Counted from the stretch's first letter, positions 1-9,324 are shown. The stretch: 64,000 nt of DNA from Thiohalocapsa sp. PB-PSB1 (GCA_016745215.1 CP050890.1:310001-374000), one strand, 5' to 3'. Numbers and translations are program-made. The notes: a model not told the origin generated them from the sequence alone.

Positions 1-237
1 CAAATAGCACTCTATTATAGCGGTCGCATTACCAACAACACCAATTTCAACCAGAACCTGATGACCCTGATCGGCAGCAAGAACACCTATGTGGAATCAG
101 TCACCTCACTGCAAGTGTCCATGACCGACACCCTGGCCCTCAGCCTGAACTACACAGTCATGTACAACAGCTTTACACCGCCCGATATCGAGAGCACCGA
201 CACCTTCACCAGCGTCAGTCTGGTAGCCGCCTTTTAG
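1..237 (+). CDS. DUF481 family outer-membrane protein (C-terminal fragment)
   Basis: Reading frame 1 is open from the first base of the window and stops at TAG 235-237, giving the last 78 residues of a larger protein. The fragment alternates polar and hydrophobic residues like beta strands and ends in Val-Ala-Ala-Phe, the terminal aromatic residue typical of outer-membrane barrels. Motifs such as NTYVESVTSLQV, TDTLALSLNYTVMYNS and a Thr-Asp-Thr followed by TSVSLV match the end of DUF481 (YdiY-like) proteins, which are outer-membrane proteins of poorly defined function. The start lies outside the window. It converges on parC with about 100 bp between them and no obvious terminator. Confidence 0.75.
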   Translation, partial: QIALYYSGRITNNTNFNQNLMTLIGSKNTYVESVTSLQVSMTDTLALSLNYTVMYNSFTPPDIESTDTFTSVSLVAAF

Positions 238-341
238 CGCACTGCCTGCTGGCGCCTGCTTGCTGCCGATTCAATGCATCCAATCAGGTCAGCATCAAAA
301 CCCGCGCGCCATGCCCGACTGGAATGCGAACCATGCCAACA

Positions 342-2597
342 CTAGTCGAGAACCAGACGGTCGACCCGCTGGAAACCGCGGGGCAGCAGCACACCGCGGC
401 GACCGCGCTCGGCCTGGTAACGGTCGAGGTCGGCGGGCTTCAGGGTGAAGGTGCGTTTGCCCGAGTGCAAAGTGAGCTGACCGGCATCCGGAATCAACGC
501 GACCGCGGTCATGATCTCCTCGCGCGCCTTGGCCTTGGCGGCCGGAATACCGATGATCTTGTTGCCCTTGCCGCGATTCAGCTCGGGCAATTCGACGATC
601 GGAAACACCAGCAGGCGCCCAGCACTGGTCACGGCGGCGACGCGGTCGAGCGGCGTGCCCGGGAACGGCAATGCAACCGGCGGCAGTACCCGTGCGCCGG
701 CCGGCAGGGATAATATGGCCTTGCCGGTCTTGGGCTTGACCAGCAACGCATTGAACTGGCAGATGAAGCCGTAGCCGGCATCGCAAGCCAACAGCCAGCG
801 GCGCGGCTGCTCGTCGCCGACCACGGCGACAAAGGAGGCGCCCTGGGGCAGTTCCAGTCTGCCGGTCAGCGGTTCGCCCTGACCGCGCGCCGAAGGCAGG
901 GTATTTGCCTGTATCGAGTAACTGCGCCCGGTGCTGTCCAGGAACACCACGGGCTGGTTGCTGCGCAGCCGCGCCGCGGCCAGGAAACGATCGCCGGCCT
1001 TGTACGACAGCGCCTCGGGTTCGATGTCATGGCCTTTGGCAGCGCGTACCCAGCCCTTTTCGGACAACACCACGGTGATCGGCTCGCTGGGGGTGAGTTC
1101 GTTCTCTTCCAGCGCCAAGGCCAGCGGTCGCTCGGTCAGCGGCGAGCGGCGTGCATCGCCATGTTTGGCGCTGTCGCGCTTGATCTCGTCGATGATCAGA
1201 TCGCGCAATTCAATCTCGTCGCCCAGGATCTGCTGCAATGTATCCCGCTCCGCAACCAGTTCCGCCTGTTCACCGCGGATCTTGAGTTCCTCCAGCCGCG
1301 CCAATTGTCGCAGTCGCGTGTTGAGCACGTACTCGGCCTGCGCATTGGACAGCTCGAAGCGGGCCATCAGCACCGCCTTGGGCTCATCCTCGCCGCGGAT
1401 GATGCGGATCACCTCATCGATGTTCAGCAAGGCGATCAGCAGGCCTTCCAATAGGTGCAATCGCTGCAACACCTTGTCCAGCCGATATTGCAGACGGCGG
1501 CGTACCGTGCTGGCGCGATAACTGAGCCATTCGGTCAGGATTTCGCGCAGATTCATGACCCGCGGGCGACCATCCAGCGCGATGACATTCATGTTCACGC
1601 GGTAGCTCTTTTCCAGATCCGTGGTCGCGAACAGGTGCGACATCAGCCGCGTCACGTCGACTCGGTTGGAGCGCGGCACGATGACCAGCCGAGTCGGACA
1701 TTCGTGATCCGACTCGTCGCGCAGGTCTTCGATCATCGGCAGTTTTTTGGCCTGCATCTGCGCCGCCACTTGCTCCATGATGCGATTGCCCGAAACCTGA
1801 TAGGGCAACGCGGTGATGACGATGTCACCCTGCTCCATTTCATAGCAGGCGCGCTGGCGAACCGAGCCGTAGCCGGTCTGGTAAATACGCCGCAGATCGT
1901 CCGCCGAGGTGACGATCTCGCCGGCAGTCGGAAAGTCCGGTCCGGGTATGGAACGCATCAGCGTGTCGATGCTGGCGTTTGGGTGCTTCAACAGATGGAT
2001 GCAGGCGCGGGCGACTTCCCGCAGATTATGCGACGGGATGTCCGTCGCCATGCCCACTGCAATACCGGTGGCACCATTCAGCAGCAGATTCGGCAGCCGC
2101 GCCGGCAATGATTTAGGCTCTTCCAACGTGCCATCGAAGTTCGGCTGCCAATCCACGGTGCCCTGCCCCAGTTCGGCCAGCAATACCTCGGCATAGGCTG
2201 CCAGCCGCGCCTCGGTATAGCGCATGGCGGCGAACGACTTGGGGTCGTCCGGTGCACCCCAGTTGCCCTGGCCATCGATCAGAGGATAACGGTAGCTGAA
2301 AGCCTGCGCCATGAGTACCATGGCCTCGTAGCAGGCCGAGTCGCCGTGGGGATGGAACTTACCCAATACATCACCAACGGTGCGCGCGGATTTTTTGAAC
2401 TTGGCCGCCGCGGACAGGCCGAGTTCGGACATGGCATACAGAATGCGCCGCTGCACCGGCTTCAACCCATCGGCGACATGCGGCAACGCACGGTCCAGGA
2501 TCACGTACATGGAGTAATCCAAATACGCCTTTTCACTGAACAGATGCAGCGGCAGTCGCTCCAAACCCTCTGGATTGTAGATGGGGGTATCGCTCAT
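342..2597 (-). CDS. parC: DNA topoisomerase IV subunit A
   Basis: ParC is the DNA-cleaving subunit of topoisomerase IV, which decatenates replicated chromosomes. The 751-residue product has the family length. The quinolone-resistance region FHPHGDSACYEAM lies near residues 81-93, with Ser87 and Glu91 in the positions equivalent to E. coli Ser80 and Glu84, that is, the sensitive state. The catalytic tyrosine is in AMRYTEARL (Tyr127). The C-terminal third is the beta-pinwheel DNA-wrapping domain. The ATG start gives the conserved N-terminus and the gene is intact. It is the last gene of the minus-strand rib-nusB-thiL-pgpA block, 9 bp after pgpA, so it is probably co-transcribed. Its partner parE lies 35 kb away on the same strand. 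Confidence 0.97.
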   Translation of the reverse strand: MSDTPIYNPEGLERLPLHLFSEKAYLDYSMYVILDRALPHVADGLKPVQRRILYAMSELGLSAAAKFKKSARTVGDVLGKFHPHGDSACYEAMVLMAQAFSYRYPLIDGQGNWGAPDDPKSFAAMRYTEARLAAYAEVLLAELGQGTVDWQPNFDGTLEEPKSLPARLPNLLLNGATGIAVGMATDIPSHNLREVARACIHLLKHPNASIDTLMRSIPGPDFPTAGEIVTSADDLRRIYQTGYGSVRQRACYEMEQGDIVITALPYQVSGNRIMEQVAAQMQAKKLPMIEDLRDESDHECPTRLVIVPRSNRVDVTRLMSHLFATTDLEKSYRVNMNVIALDGRPRVMNLREILTEWLSYRASTVRRRLQYRLDKVLQRLHLLEGLLIALLNIDEVIRIIRGEDEPKAVLMARFELSNAQAEYVLNTRLRQLARLEELKIRGEQAELVAERDTLQQILGDEIELRDLIIDEIKRDSAKHGDARRSPLTERPLALALEENELTPSEPITVVLSEKGWVRAAKGHDIEPEALSYKAGDRFLAAARLRSNQPVVFLDSTGRSYSIQANTLPSARGQGEPLTGRLELPQGASFVAVVGDEQPRRWLLACDAGYGFICQFNALLVKPKTGKAILSLPAGARVLPPVALPFPGTPLDRVAAVTSAGRLLVFPIVELPELNRGKGNKIIGIPAAKAKAREEIMTAVALIPDAGQLTLHSGKRTFTLKPADLDRYQAERGRRGVLLPRGFQRVDRLVLD

Positions 2598-2606
2598 ACG
2601 GATTTC

Positions 2607-3128
2607 CTAGTGCGCTCCACGCAATGACGCCTCCACCATCATCGCGAGAAACTGCAATACGGCAAAAGACATCAGGCCGGCGACGATGTCATCCAGCATG
2701 ATACCCAGACCGCCGCGCAGTCGATCCTGAATCATGTCGATGGGCCAGGGCTTGAATGTATCGAAGGCGCGAAACAGCAGAAAGCCGGTAATAATCCAGA
2801 TCCAGCCCGCCGGGGCGGCGATCATGGCCACCAGGAAGCCGACGATCTCGTCCCAGACAATGGCCGGGGGATCATCCGAGCCGATGTCGCGCGCGGTGGC
2901 ACCACAAGCCCAGATGCCGGCGGCAATCATCGCTGCGAGCACAATCAGATAGATGCTCGACGGCAGTTGGGATAAAACCAGGTAGATCGGCACCGCGACC
3001 AGAGTGCCCAGGATGCCTGGCGCCCAGGGCGACAGACCGGCTCCAAAGCCGTAGGCGAGCAGATGGCGGGGATTACTGGCGTGGAAAGACGACCCGGCAG
3101 TTGATGCGGATGTGGCAGGATTGGTCAT
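2607..3128 (-). CDS. pgpA: Phosphatidylglycerophosphatase A
   Basis: PgpA dephosphorylates phosphatidylglycerophosphate to phosphatidylglycerol in the inner membrane. The 173-residue product has the family pattern: an N-terminal FGAGLSPWAPGILGT segment, then several membrane helices, with the acidic motifs DDPPAIVWDEIVGF and RAFDTFKPWPI that carry the active-site aspartates and glutamates. A further acidic motif, GIMLDDIVAG, lies near the C-terminus. It follows thiL (36 bp gap) and precedes parC (9 bp). The nusB-thiL-pgpA order is a standard gammaproteobacterial arrangement, which supports the call. Confidence 0.95.
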   Translation of the reverse strand: MTNPATSASTAGSSFHASNPRHLLAYGFGAGLSPWAPGILGTLVAVPIYLVLSQLPSSIYLIVLAAMIAAGIWACGATARDIGSDDPPAIVWDEIVGFLVAMIAAPAGWIWIITGFLLFRAFDTFKPWPIDMIQDRLRGGLGIMLDDIVAGLMSFAVLQFLAMMVEASLRGAH

Positions 3129-3164
3129 CGCGAACCCTCGGATTCAACATTGGAAAAAAGACAT

Positions 3165-4145
3165 TCAGGTTATTTTCGAAGCGCCCTTGAAGTGATCATA
3201 CCCGGTCTGCTGCGGTTGCCATGGCTGGCCATCGGCAAGCACAAAACGCAGACCGGGACGCCTGTCGATCTCGCCAATGCGCGTCAGCGGACAACCGGCG
3301 GCGGCAGCGATCACGGCAAGTTCGGGTGCATGTTCCGGCGGCATTGTAAAGCAAAGTTCGTAATCGTCGCCGGATGCCAACGGCAGATCCCAGTCGCCAC
3401 CACGCGCCATGTTGGCCGTGATCACACCCGCTACCTGGTCCGCCAGCGGCAGGCGGTCGAGTTCGATGCGTGCACCACAACCACTGGCGACCAGGATGTG
3501 GCCGAGATCCGCTGCCAGCCCATCGGATACATCGATCGCCGCAGTCGCCACCCCGCGCAATAACTCACCGAGCGCCACGCGCGGGGTTGGACGCTGTAAA
3601 CGGTCGAGTAGGTAGGCATCCACCGGCTCGCCGTTTTGCACATGCTGAAGCGCCAGACCGGCATCGCCGAGGGCGCCGCTGACACAGACCAAATCGCCTG
3701 GCCGCGCGCCGTCGCGTCGCAACGCATGCCCCGCGGGGACGAACCCGTGCACCTGCACCGTAATGCTCAATGGCCCGCGGGTCAGATCCCCTCCCACCAA
3801 ACGCACACCCTGTGCTCTGGCCAACGCATCGAAACCGCGGGCGAAGGCCGCGAGCCAGTCGGCATCGGTGCTTGGCAAGCTCAGCGCCAAGGTCGCCCAG
3901 GCCGGTTCGGCACCCATGGCGGCGAGGTCGCTGAGGCCCACGGCCAGGGACTTATGGCCCAGCGCCTCGGGCGCGCAATCGGCGAGGAAATGCACGCCGG
4001 ACACCAGCGTATCGATACTCACCGCCAATTCGCGATCAGCGGGCACGTGCAACAGCGCGCAATCGTCACCGACATCGATCGGCACATCGTCACGAAGCGC
4101 GCCAATACCGGTCAGGCAGGTACGGATCAGATCGAATTCAGACAT
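3165..4145 (-). CDS. thiL: Thiamine-monophosphate kinase
   Basis: ThiL phosphorylates thiamine monophosphate to the cofactor thiamine pyrophosphate. The 326-residue product shows the PurM/AIR-synthase-like fold signatures: the N-terminal DVGDDCALL metal-ATP motif (about residues 25-33), SIDTLVSGVHFL, LVGGDLTRGPLSITV, the DVSDGLAADLGHI motif in the second half, and LASGDDYELCF. The start is the ATG used by the family (MSEFDLI). The gene is intact and lies 26 bp after nusB on the same strand. It is the last step of the pathway that thiC, 17 kb away and under a TPP riboswitch, feeds into. Confidence 0.96.
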   Translation of the reverse strand: MSEFDLIRTCLTGIGALRDDVPIDVGDDCALLHVPADRELAVSIDTLVSGVHFLADCAPEALGHKSLAVGLSDLAAMGAEPAWATLALSLPSTDADWLAAFARGFDALARAQGVRLVGGDLTRGPLSITVQVHGFVPAGHALRRDGARPGDLVCVSGALGDAGLALQHVQNGEPVDAYLLDRLQRPTPRVALGELLRGVATAAIDVSDGLAADLGHILVASGCGARIELDRLPLADQVAGVITANMARGGDWDLPLASGDDYELCFTMPPEHAPELAVIAAAAGCPLTRIGEIDRRPGLRFVLADGQPWQPQQTGYDHFKGASKIT

Positions 4146-4171
4146 GGAGAGATCGAAGCGAAAGAATAAGC

Positions 4172-4666
4172 TCAGTTCGACTGATGGGCGGCAAGTTCGT
4201 CGCGGCGCACCTGACGCGCGAGTTTGTCCAGCACGCCGTTGACAAAACGATGTCCCTTCTCGGCGCCAAATACCTTGGCCAGCTCCACCGCCTCGTTGAT
4301 GATCACACCCACCGGCAATTGCGGGCTGTACAACAGTTCGAAGGCGCCAACGCTGAGGATCGCACGCTCCACCGGATCGATGCCGCGCAAGGGACGATTG
4401 ACCAAGGGTCGCAATGCATCGTTGATTTCGTCGGCATGCTCGACGACGCCTTGTAACAGATCGTTGAACAAGCGCAGATCGTATTTGCCATCCGATACGA
4501 TGGCGGCAACATCCAGGTCTTCGATCAGGCCCTCTGCCACGGCCTCGATCCAGGACGGATCATCGAAAAAATGGTCGGCGATTTCGCGCGGCGATAATCC
4601 GCCGAGCTGCCACTGATACAGGGCTAGCACGGCATAACGCCTTGCTTCGCTGCGGCGTCCGGTCAT
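4172..4666 (-). CDS. nusB: Transcription antitermination protein NusB
   Basis: NusB binds boxA RNA together with S10 and promotes antitermination of rRNA operons. The 164-residue, all-helical product begins with the family hallmark RRYAVLALYQWQL and carries DPVERAILSVGAFELLY and PVGVIINEAVELAKVFG, followed by FVNGVLDKLARQVR at the end. The length is slightly above the E. coli protein (139 residues), mostly through an insert in the middle. It sits between ribH (64 bp upstream) and thiL (26 bp downstream), the usual rib-nusB-thiL order, and probably belongs to the same transcript. Confidence 0.96.
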   Translation of the reverse strand: MTGRRSEARRYAVLALYQWQLGGLSPREIADHFFDDPSWIEAVAEGLIEDLDVAAIVSDGKYDLRLFNDLLQGVVEHADEINDALRPLVNRPLRGIDPVERAILSVGAFELLYSPQLPVGVIINEAVELAKVFGAEKGHRFVNGVLDKLARQVRRDELAAHQSN

Positions 4667-4730
4667 CGCTGATGACTACCGGCGGGATCGATGTCGAGGG
4701 GATCGAGGTGGACGGAATCGATACTGGAGA

Positions 4731-5198
4731 TCAGTCGATCTGGCGTAGCAGATCAACCATCTCCAATGCCGATATGGCCGCCTCTGCACCCTTGTTGCCG
4801 GCCTTGGTGCCGGCGCGCTCGATGGCCTGTTCGATGGTATCGACCGTGAGCACGCCGAAGGCGACCGGAATGCCGTGGGTCAGGCTGACCTGGGCCATAC
4901 CCTTGACGCATTCGCCGGCCACGTATTCGAAATGCGGTGTGCCGCCGCGGATCACCGCCCCCAGCGCGACGATGGCATCATAGCCACCCTTGGCCGCGAT
5001 GCGTTGGATGGTGACCGGCATCTCGAAAGCGCCGGGTACGCGCACCACCGTCAGATCCTCTTCGGCGGCACCATGGCGCCTGAGCGCATCGATGGCGCCT
5101 TTCTCCAGGCTCTCGACGATGTAGCTGTTCCAGCGCGATACCACCAAACAGAAGCGGGCGTTGTCGGCGCGCAGCGCGCCCTCGATGGTCTTGATCAT
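4731..5198 (-). CDS. ribH: 6,7-dimethyl-8-ribityllumazine synthase
   Basis: Lumazine synthase condenses the pyrimidine intermediate with dihydroxybutanone phosphate to make the direct precursor of riboflavin, usually as an icosahedral or pentameric assembly. The 155-residue product has the family length and motifs: FCLVVSRWNSYIVESL, the VPGAFEMPVTIQRIA loop, ALGAVIRGGTPHFEYVA with the catalytic histidine, and VAFGVLTVDTIEQAIERAG near the C-terminus. It follows ribB by 47 bp and precedes nusB. Confidence 0.96.
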   Translation of the reverse strand: MIKTIEGALRADNARFCLVVSRWNSYIVESLEKGAIDALRRHGAAEEDLTVVRVPGAFEMPVTIQRIAAKGGYDAIVALGAVIRGGTPHFEYVAGECVKGMAQVSLTHGIPVAFGVLTVDTIEQAIERAGTKAGNKGAEAAISALEMVDLLRQID

Positions 5199-5245
5199 GA
5201 TTGCCTACCTGATGATTGTCTACGGGCAATGGCCTGTTGGGTCGG

Positions 5246-6358
5246 CTAGCTGCTGACGTATTCGATTACTTCAAGGTCGAAGCCGGAAATGCCGTGCATC
5301 GCCTTTGGCGCGCTCATGACGCGCATTTTACGCACCCCGAGGTCAGCCAGGATCTGTGCGCCGATGCCATAGGTGCGCAATTCGTTGCGATTGGCACGCA
5401 ATTGCGGTACGCGCTGTTCGCCCTGCTCATCGCCGAGTTCGGCGAGTTTGGCCAGCAGATCGTGGGCCTCGTCGCGGTTGCGCAAAATCACGATCACGCC
5501 CTCCCCGACCTCGGCAATCTTGCGCATCACATCCTTCAACGGCCAGCCGCAGGCCGGGTGCTGGGTGCCGAACAGATCGCACAGCGCATTTTGCAAATGC
5601 ACCCGCACTAGGATTGGTGTGTCGGCGCTGATCTGCCCACGCACCAGAGCGAGATGCACACTATCGTCGATGGTATCGCGATAGGCGGTGAGCGCAAAGG
5701 TGCCGAACTCGGTCGGCAATTCGCACTGCTGCTCGCGCATCACGGCCCTTTCATTCGCCACTCGATAATGGATCAGATCGGCGATGGTGCCAATCTTGAG
5801 CCCGTGCTCGGCGGCAAACGCCTCCAGATCCGCGCGCCGGGCCATGGTGCCATCCTCGTTCAGGATCTCGACGATGACTGCGGCGGGTTCAAAACCGGCC
5901 AGGCGCGCCAGGTCGCAGCCGGCCTCGGTGTGTCCGGCACGCACCAGTACGCCACCAGGCTGGGCCATCAGCGGAAAGATATGGCCAGGCTGAACCAGAT
6001 CGGTGGAGCGGGCATCGGATGCCACCGCCGCTCTGACGGTGCGCGCTCGATCCGCCGCTGAAATGCCGGTGGTCACGCCGGTGGCGGCCTCGATGGAGAC
6101 GGTGAACGCGGTGGAGTGCGGAGCATTGTTGCCGTTGACCATCAGCGGCAGATGCAATCGCTCGCAACGGCTCTTGGTCAACGTCAGGCAGATCAAGCCG
6201 CGGCCGTACTTGGCCATGAAGTTAATGTCTTCCGACGTGACGCAATCGGCCGCCATCAGCAGATCGCCTTCGTTTTCTCGGTTCTCGTCGTCCATGATCA
6301 CCACCATGCGTCCGGCACGCAGTTCGGCGATGATTTCTTGGGTGGAATTCAGGGTCAT
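5246..6358 (-). CDS. ribB: 3,4-dihydroxy-2-butanone-4-phosphate synthase with a degenerate GTP cyclohydrolase II-like domain
   Basis: The N-terminal half (about residues 1-200) is a complete DHBP synthase, with DDENRENEGDLLMAA and RAGHTEAGCDLARLAG; it converts ribulose-5-phosphate to the four-carbon precursor of riboflavin. The C-terminal half has the fold of GTP cyclohydrolase II but lacks its active site. The zinc-ligand region that should contain a Cys and then Cys-Asp-Cys-Gly reads RVHLQNALCDLFG followed by PACGWPL, and the EGRNIGL motif is absent. A separate RibA is therefore expected elsewhere. This RibB-plus-pseudo-RibA layout is known from other gammaproteobacteria. I place the start at ATG 6356-6358 (MTLNSTQEIIAELR), matching homologues; an upstream in-frame ATG at 6442 gives an unlikely extension. 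No FMN riboswitch is visible upstream. Confidence 0.92.
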   Translation of the reverse strand: MTLNSTQEIIAELRAGRMVVIMDDENRENEGDLLMAADCVTSEDINFMAKYGRGLICLTLTKSRCERLHLPLMVNGNNAPHSTAFTVSIEAATGVTTGISAADRARTVRAAVASDARSTDLVQPGHIFPLMAQPGGVLVRAGHTEAGCDLARLAGFEPAAVIVEILNEDGTMARRADLEAFAAEHGLKIGTIADLIHYRVANERAVMREQQCELPTEFGTFALTAYRDTIDDSVHLALVRGQISADTPILVRVHLQNALCDLFGTQHPACGWPLKDVMRKIAEVGEGVIVILRNRDEAHDLLAKLAELGDEQGEQRVPQLRANRNELRTYGIGAQILADLGVRKMRVMSAPKAMHGISGFDLEVIEYVSS

Positions 6359-6593
6359 GGCAACAGTTGCGCCGGCCTCGGCTTTAAAACAGCCGTTCAC
6401 GTTATCATATGCGCCGCGCGGCGTCACGGTGAGACTGCGCACTCCACGCCTGCGCGGTCACTACACCGCAGATCAGCCACAAAAGACGATCCTGGTGTGA
6501 TAGGGGAGCTGACCGCGCAGTGCCTGTGGAATAAGATTATGCGGATTGAATAGTGGGATCGAAATGAAAAAGACAGGATATTAGAGCATGACG

Positions 6594-6653
6594 GTTCATC
6601 GCAGAGGCGCCAAGGCGAACGCATCTTTATTTTCTGCGTCTCTGCGGTGAATC
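6594..6653. repeat. Family E palindromic repeat (CACCGCAGAGACGCAGAG type)
   Basis: The left arm reads TTCATCGCAGAGGCGC and the right arm CTGCGTCTCTGCGGTGAAT; the two are near-complementary and would form a hairpin. The same motif recurs at 8577-8614, 18128-18194, 23291-23320, 31112-31188 and 60291-60700. It lies just upstream of ribB. The function is unknown, and a MITE-like origin is likely. Confidence 0.7.
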
Positions 6654-6784
6654 AAACTATATTCTGAGTGAACAGGTGAATCTTGCTGTTGGCAAGGTGG
6701 AATCAAAGGAAATGCGAAAATGCGTAGGATAACAGGTCGAATTCTGAAGTACCCTCACATAATCCGCTGCTGTAACAACACCTG

Positions 6785-8458
6785 ATACTGCCCTGCGGCA
6801 AGGCGCTATACCTCGCATCCGACCTGCTGGCATCGCGGCCTGTTCGCCCGCAAGCGGACTCCTACGTCGGCCGTACTCGTTAGTTTGTAGGAGCCCGCTT
6901 GCGGGCGATGTGCCGGCTACACGGCAAGGATCGACCTTCGCGCTTATTAGCATGTTTTATCGTGCTAGTGCAGCGGTGCGGATGTCCCGCTACCCTTTCC
7001 TGCTCTATCGGCAAGGCCCTGTACCTTGCATCCGACCTGCCGGCATCGCGGCCTGTTCGCCCGCAAGCGGGCTCCTACGTCGGCCGTACCCGTTAGCTTG
7101 TAGGAGCCCGCTTGCGGGCGATGTGCCGGCTACCCGACAAAGATCGAGCTTCGCGCTTAGTGGCATGTTTATTGTGTTAGTTCAGCGGTGCGGATGTCCC
7201 GTTACCCTTTCCTGCTCTATCGGCAAGGCCCTGTACCTCGCATCCGACCTGCCGGCATCGCGGCCTGTTCGCCCGCAAGCGGGCTCCTACGTCGGCCGTA
7301 CCCGTTAGCTTGTAGGAGCCCGCTTGCGGGCGATGTGCCGGCTACCCGACAAAGATCGACCTTCGCGCTTAGTGGCATGTTTTATCGTGCTAGTGCGGCG
7401 GTGCGGATGTCCCGCTACCCTTTCCTGCTCTATCGGCAAGGCCCTGTACCTTGCGTCCGACCTGCCGGCATCGCGGCCTGTTCGCCCGCAAGCGGGCTCC
7501 TACGTCGGCCGTACCCGTTAGCTTGTAGGAGCCCGCTTGCGGGCGATGTGCCGGCTACACGGCAAGGATCGACCTTCGCACTTAGTGGCATGTTTTATTG
7601 GGTTAGTGCAGCGGTGCGGATGTCCCGCTACCCTTTCCTGCTCTATCGGCAAGGCACTGTACCTTGCGTCCGACCTGCCGGCATCGCGGCCTGTTCGCCC
7701 GCAAGCGGGCTCCTACGTCGGCCGTACCCGTTAGTTTGTAGGAGCCCGCTTGCGGGCGATGTGCCGGCTACCCGACAAAGATCGAGCTTCGCGCTTAGTG
7801 GCATGTTTTATTGGGTTAGTGCAGCGGTGCGGATGTCCCGCTACCCTTTCCTGCTCTATCGGCAAGGCCCTGTACCTTGCGTCCGATCTGCCGGCATCGC
7901 GGCTTGTTCGCCCGCAAGCGGGCTCCTACGTCGGCTGTACCCGTTAGCTTGTAGGAGCCCGCTTGCGGGCGATGTGCCGGCTACCCGACAAAGATCGAGC
8001 TTTGCGCTTAGTGGCATGTTTTATCGTGCTAGTGCAGCGGTGCGGATGTCCCGCTACCCTTTCCTGCTCTATCGGCAAGGCACTGTACCTTGCGTCCGAT
8101 CTGCCGGCATCGCGGCCTGTTCGCCCGCAAGCGGGCTCCTACGTCGGCCGTACCCGTTAGCTTGTAGGAGCCCGCTTGCGGGCGATGTGCCGGCTACCCG
8201 ACAAGGATCGAGCTTCGCGCTTAGTGGCATGTTTCATTGTATTCGTGCAGCGGTGCGGATGTCCCGCTACCCTTTCCTGCTCTATCGGCAAGGCACTGTA
8301 CCTTGCATCCGACCTGCCGGCATCGCGGCCTGTTCGCCCGCAAGCGGACTCCTACGTCGGGCGTACACGTTAGCTTGTAGGAGCCCGCTTGCGGGCGATG
8401 TGCCGGCTACACGGCAAGGATCGAGCTTTGCGCTTAGTGGCATGTTTTATCGTGCTAG
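6785..8458. repeat. 213-bp tandem repeat array carrying REP-like hairpins (about 7.8 copies)
   Basis: The marker GTAGGAGCCCGCTTGCGG recurs at 6887, 7100, 7312, 7525, 7738, 7951, 8164 and 8377, so the period is 213 bp with one 212-bp unit. Each unit holds a 21-bp inverted repeat with a 21-base loop, for example arms 7058-7078 and 7100-7120, which are perfect complements. The first and last left arms share a CGGACTCC variant, so the edge copies have diverged from the inner ones. Because 213 is divisible by three, long open frames run through the array, but their products are repeat translations with no protein-like character and I reject them as genes. Single copies of the unit occur elsewhere (24669-24779). 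The array separates ribE from ribB and would be transcribed with the operon. Confidence 0.95.
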
Positions 8459-8616
8459 TTCCGATTCCGATAGCGACCCCGACACCGATGAGGCTTCCCC
8501 AGTGCGTTCGATGAAGCAATCCAAGACCCGGAATCGGTTTAGCATCAACACTCAGGACATTTCGACAGCCTACGCCTTGGCCCATCTGCGCACTCTGCGT
8601 CTCTGCGGTGAATCCT
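8459..8616. repeat. Family D repeat followed by half a family E repeat
   Basis: From CCGATTCCGATAGCGACC through CATTTCGACAGCC (8459-8570) the sequence matches 35790-35900 almost base for base and, inverted, part of 30771-30960. It is followed by CTCTGCGTCTCTGCGGTGAA (8594-8613), one arm of the family E repeat. This fills the space between the tandem array and the ribE stop codon; I see no gene in it. Confidence 0.75.
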
Positions 8617-8664
8617 GAATTCTTTGCGGGTAGCGCGCCTTTCACAGTCTCGATGGATGGGCGG

Positions 8665-9324
8665 TCAGCGCAGATAGCCGTGCCGGCGCAGAAATTCTTC
8701 GGTGATTGCGCTCACCTCGTGATTGCCGGCCTGTTCGCCGAGCACTAGGCGCTCCAGATAGCGAGCGATTAGATCGACCTCCAGATTGACCCGGGTACCC
8801 GTCCGATAGCCGCCGATGATGGTTTCTTCCAGGGTATGCGGCACAATGTTCAAATCGAATACCGAGCCTTTGATTTCATTCACAGTCAGGCTGGCGCCGT
8901 CCACGCAGATCGATCCTTTGTGTGCGATGTAGCGAGCCAATTCTCCCGGCGCATGGATCTGCAGCCGCCAAGAGCGCCCGTCCTGGTGGATATCCAGCAC
9001 TGTGCCGACGCCATCGATATGACCGCTGACCAAATGTCCGCCCAGCGGCGTGGATAAGGTCAATGCCGTTTCCAAATTGACGCGTGCGCCTGAGTTCAGA
9101 TCGCCAAGCGTGGTCAATGACAGGGTCTCGCGGGACAGGTCGGCCATAAAGCGGTTGCCTTCAATGGCCACCGCGGTCAAACAGATGCCATTGACGGCGA
9201 TGCTATCGCCGATGGACGCCTCGCTGAGCCGGAGTTTGCCGGCACGCACTGCGACGCGCACGTCGCCGTCACGCGGCTGGAGTTGTTCGATTTCGCCAAT
9301 CGCCTGGATGATGCCAGTAAACAT
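8665..9324 (-). CDS. ribE: Riboflavin synthase, alpha subunit
   Basis: Riboflavin synthase dismutates two molecules of ribityllumazine to riboflavin. The 219-residue product has the two tandem lumazine-binding domains of the family. The first begins MFTGIIQAIGEI and contains GDSIAVNGICLT; the second contains GSICVDGASLTVNEI and IVPHTLEETIIG. The length is normal. It lies upstream of ribB on the same strand, as in many gammaproteobacteria, but 2.3 kb of repeats now separate the two. Whether it shares a transcript with the downstream genes is uncertain. Confidence 0.96.
   Translation of the reverse strand: MFTGIIQAIGEIEQLQPRDGDVRVAVRAGKLRLSEASIGDSIAVNGICLTAVAIEGNRFMADLSRETLSLTTLGDLNSGARVNLETALTLSTPLGGHLVSGHIDGVGTVLDIHQDGRSWRLQIHAPGELARYIAHKGSICVDGASLTVNEIKGSVFDLNIVPHTLEETIIGGYRTGTRVNLEVDLIARYLERLVLGEQAGNHEVSAITEEFLRRHGYLR

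Noticed and set aside
6359..6593. FMN riboswitch upstream of ribB
   Set aside because: I looked for the conserved RFN core on the minus strand and did not find it.
6785..8458. CRISPR array
   Set aside because: Repeats are 213 bp and contiguous without unique spacers of uniform length; no cas genes are nearby.
7188..8618. A 476-codon open frame through the tandem array, and several 65-codon frames in the other phase
   Set aside because: The period is 213 bp, a multiple of three, so any frame free of stops in one unit stays open through all. The products are translations of REP hairpins with no family, signal or folded-domain character.
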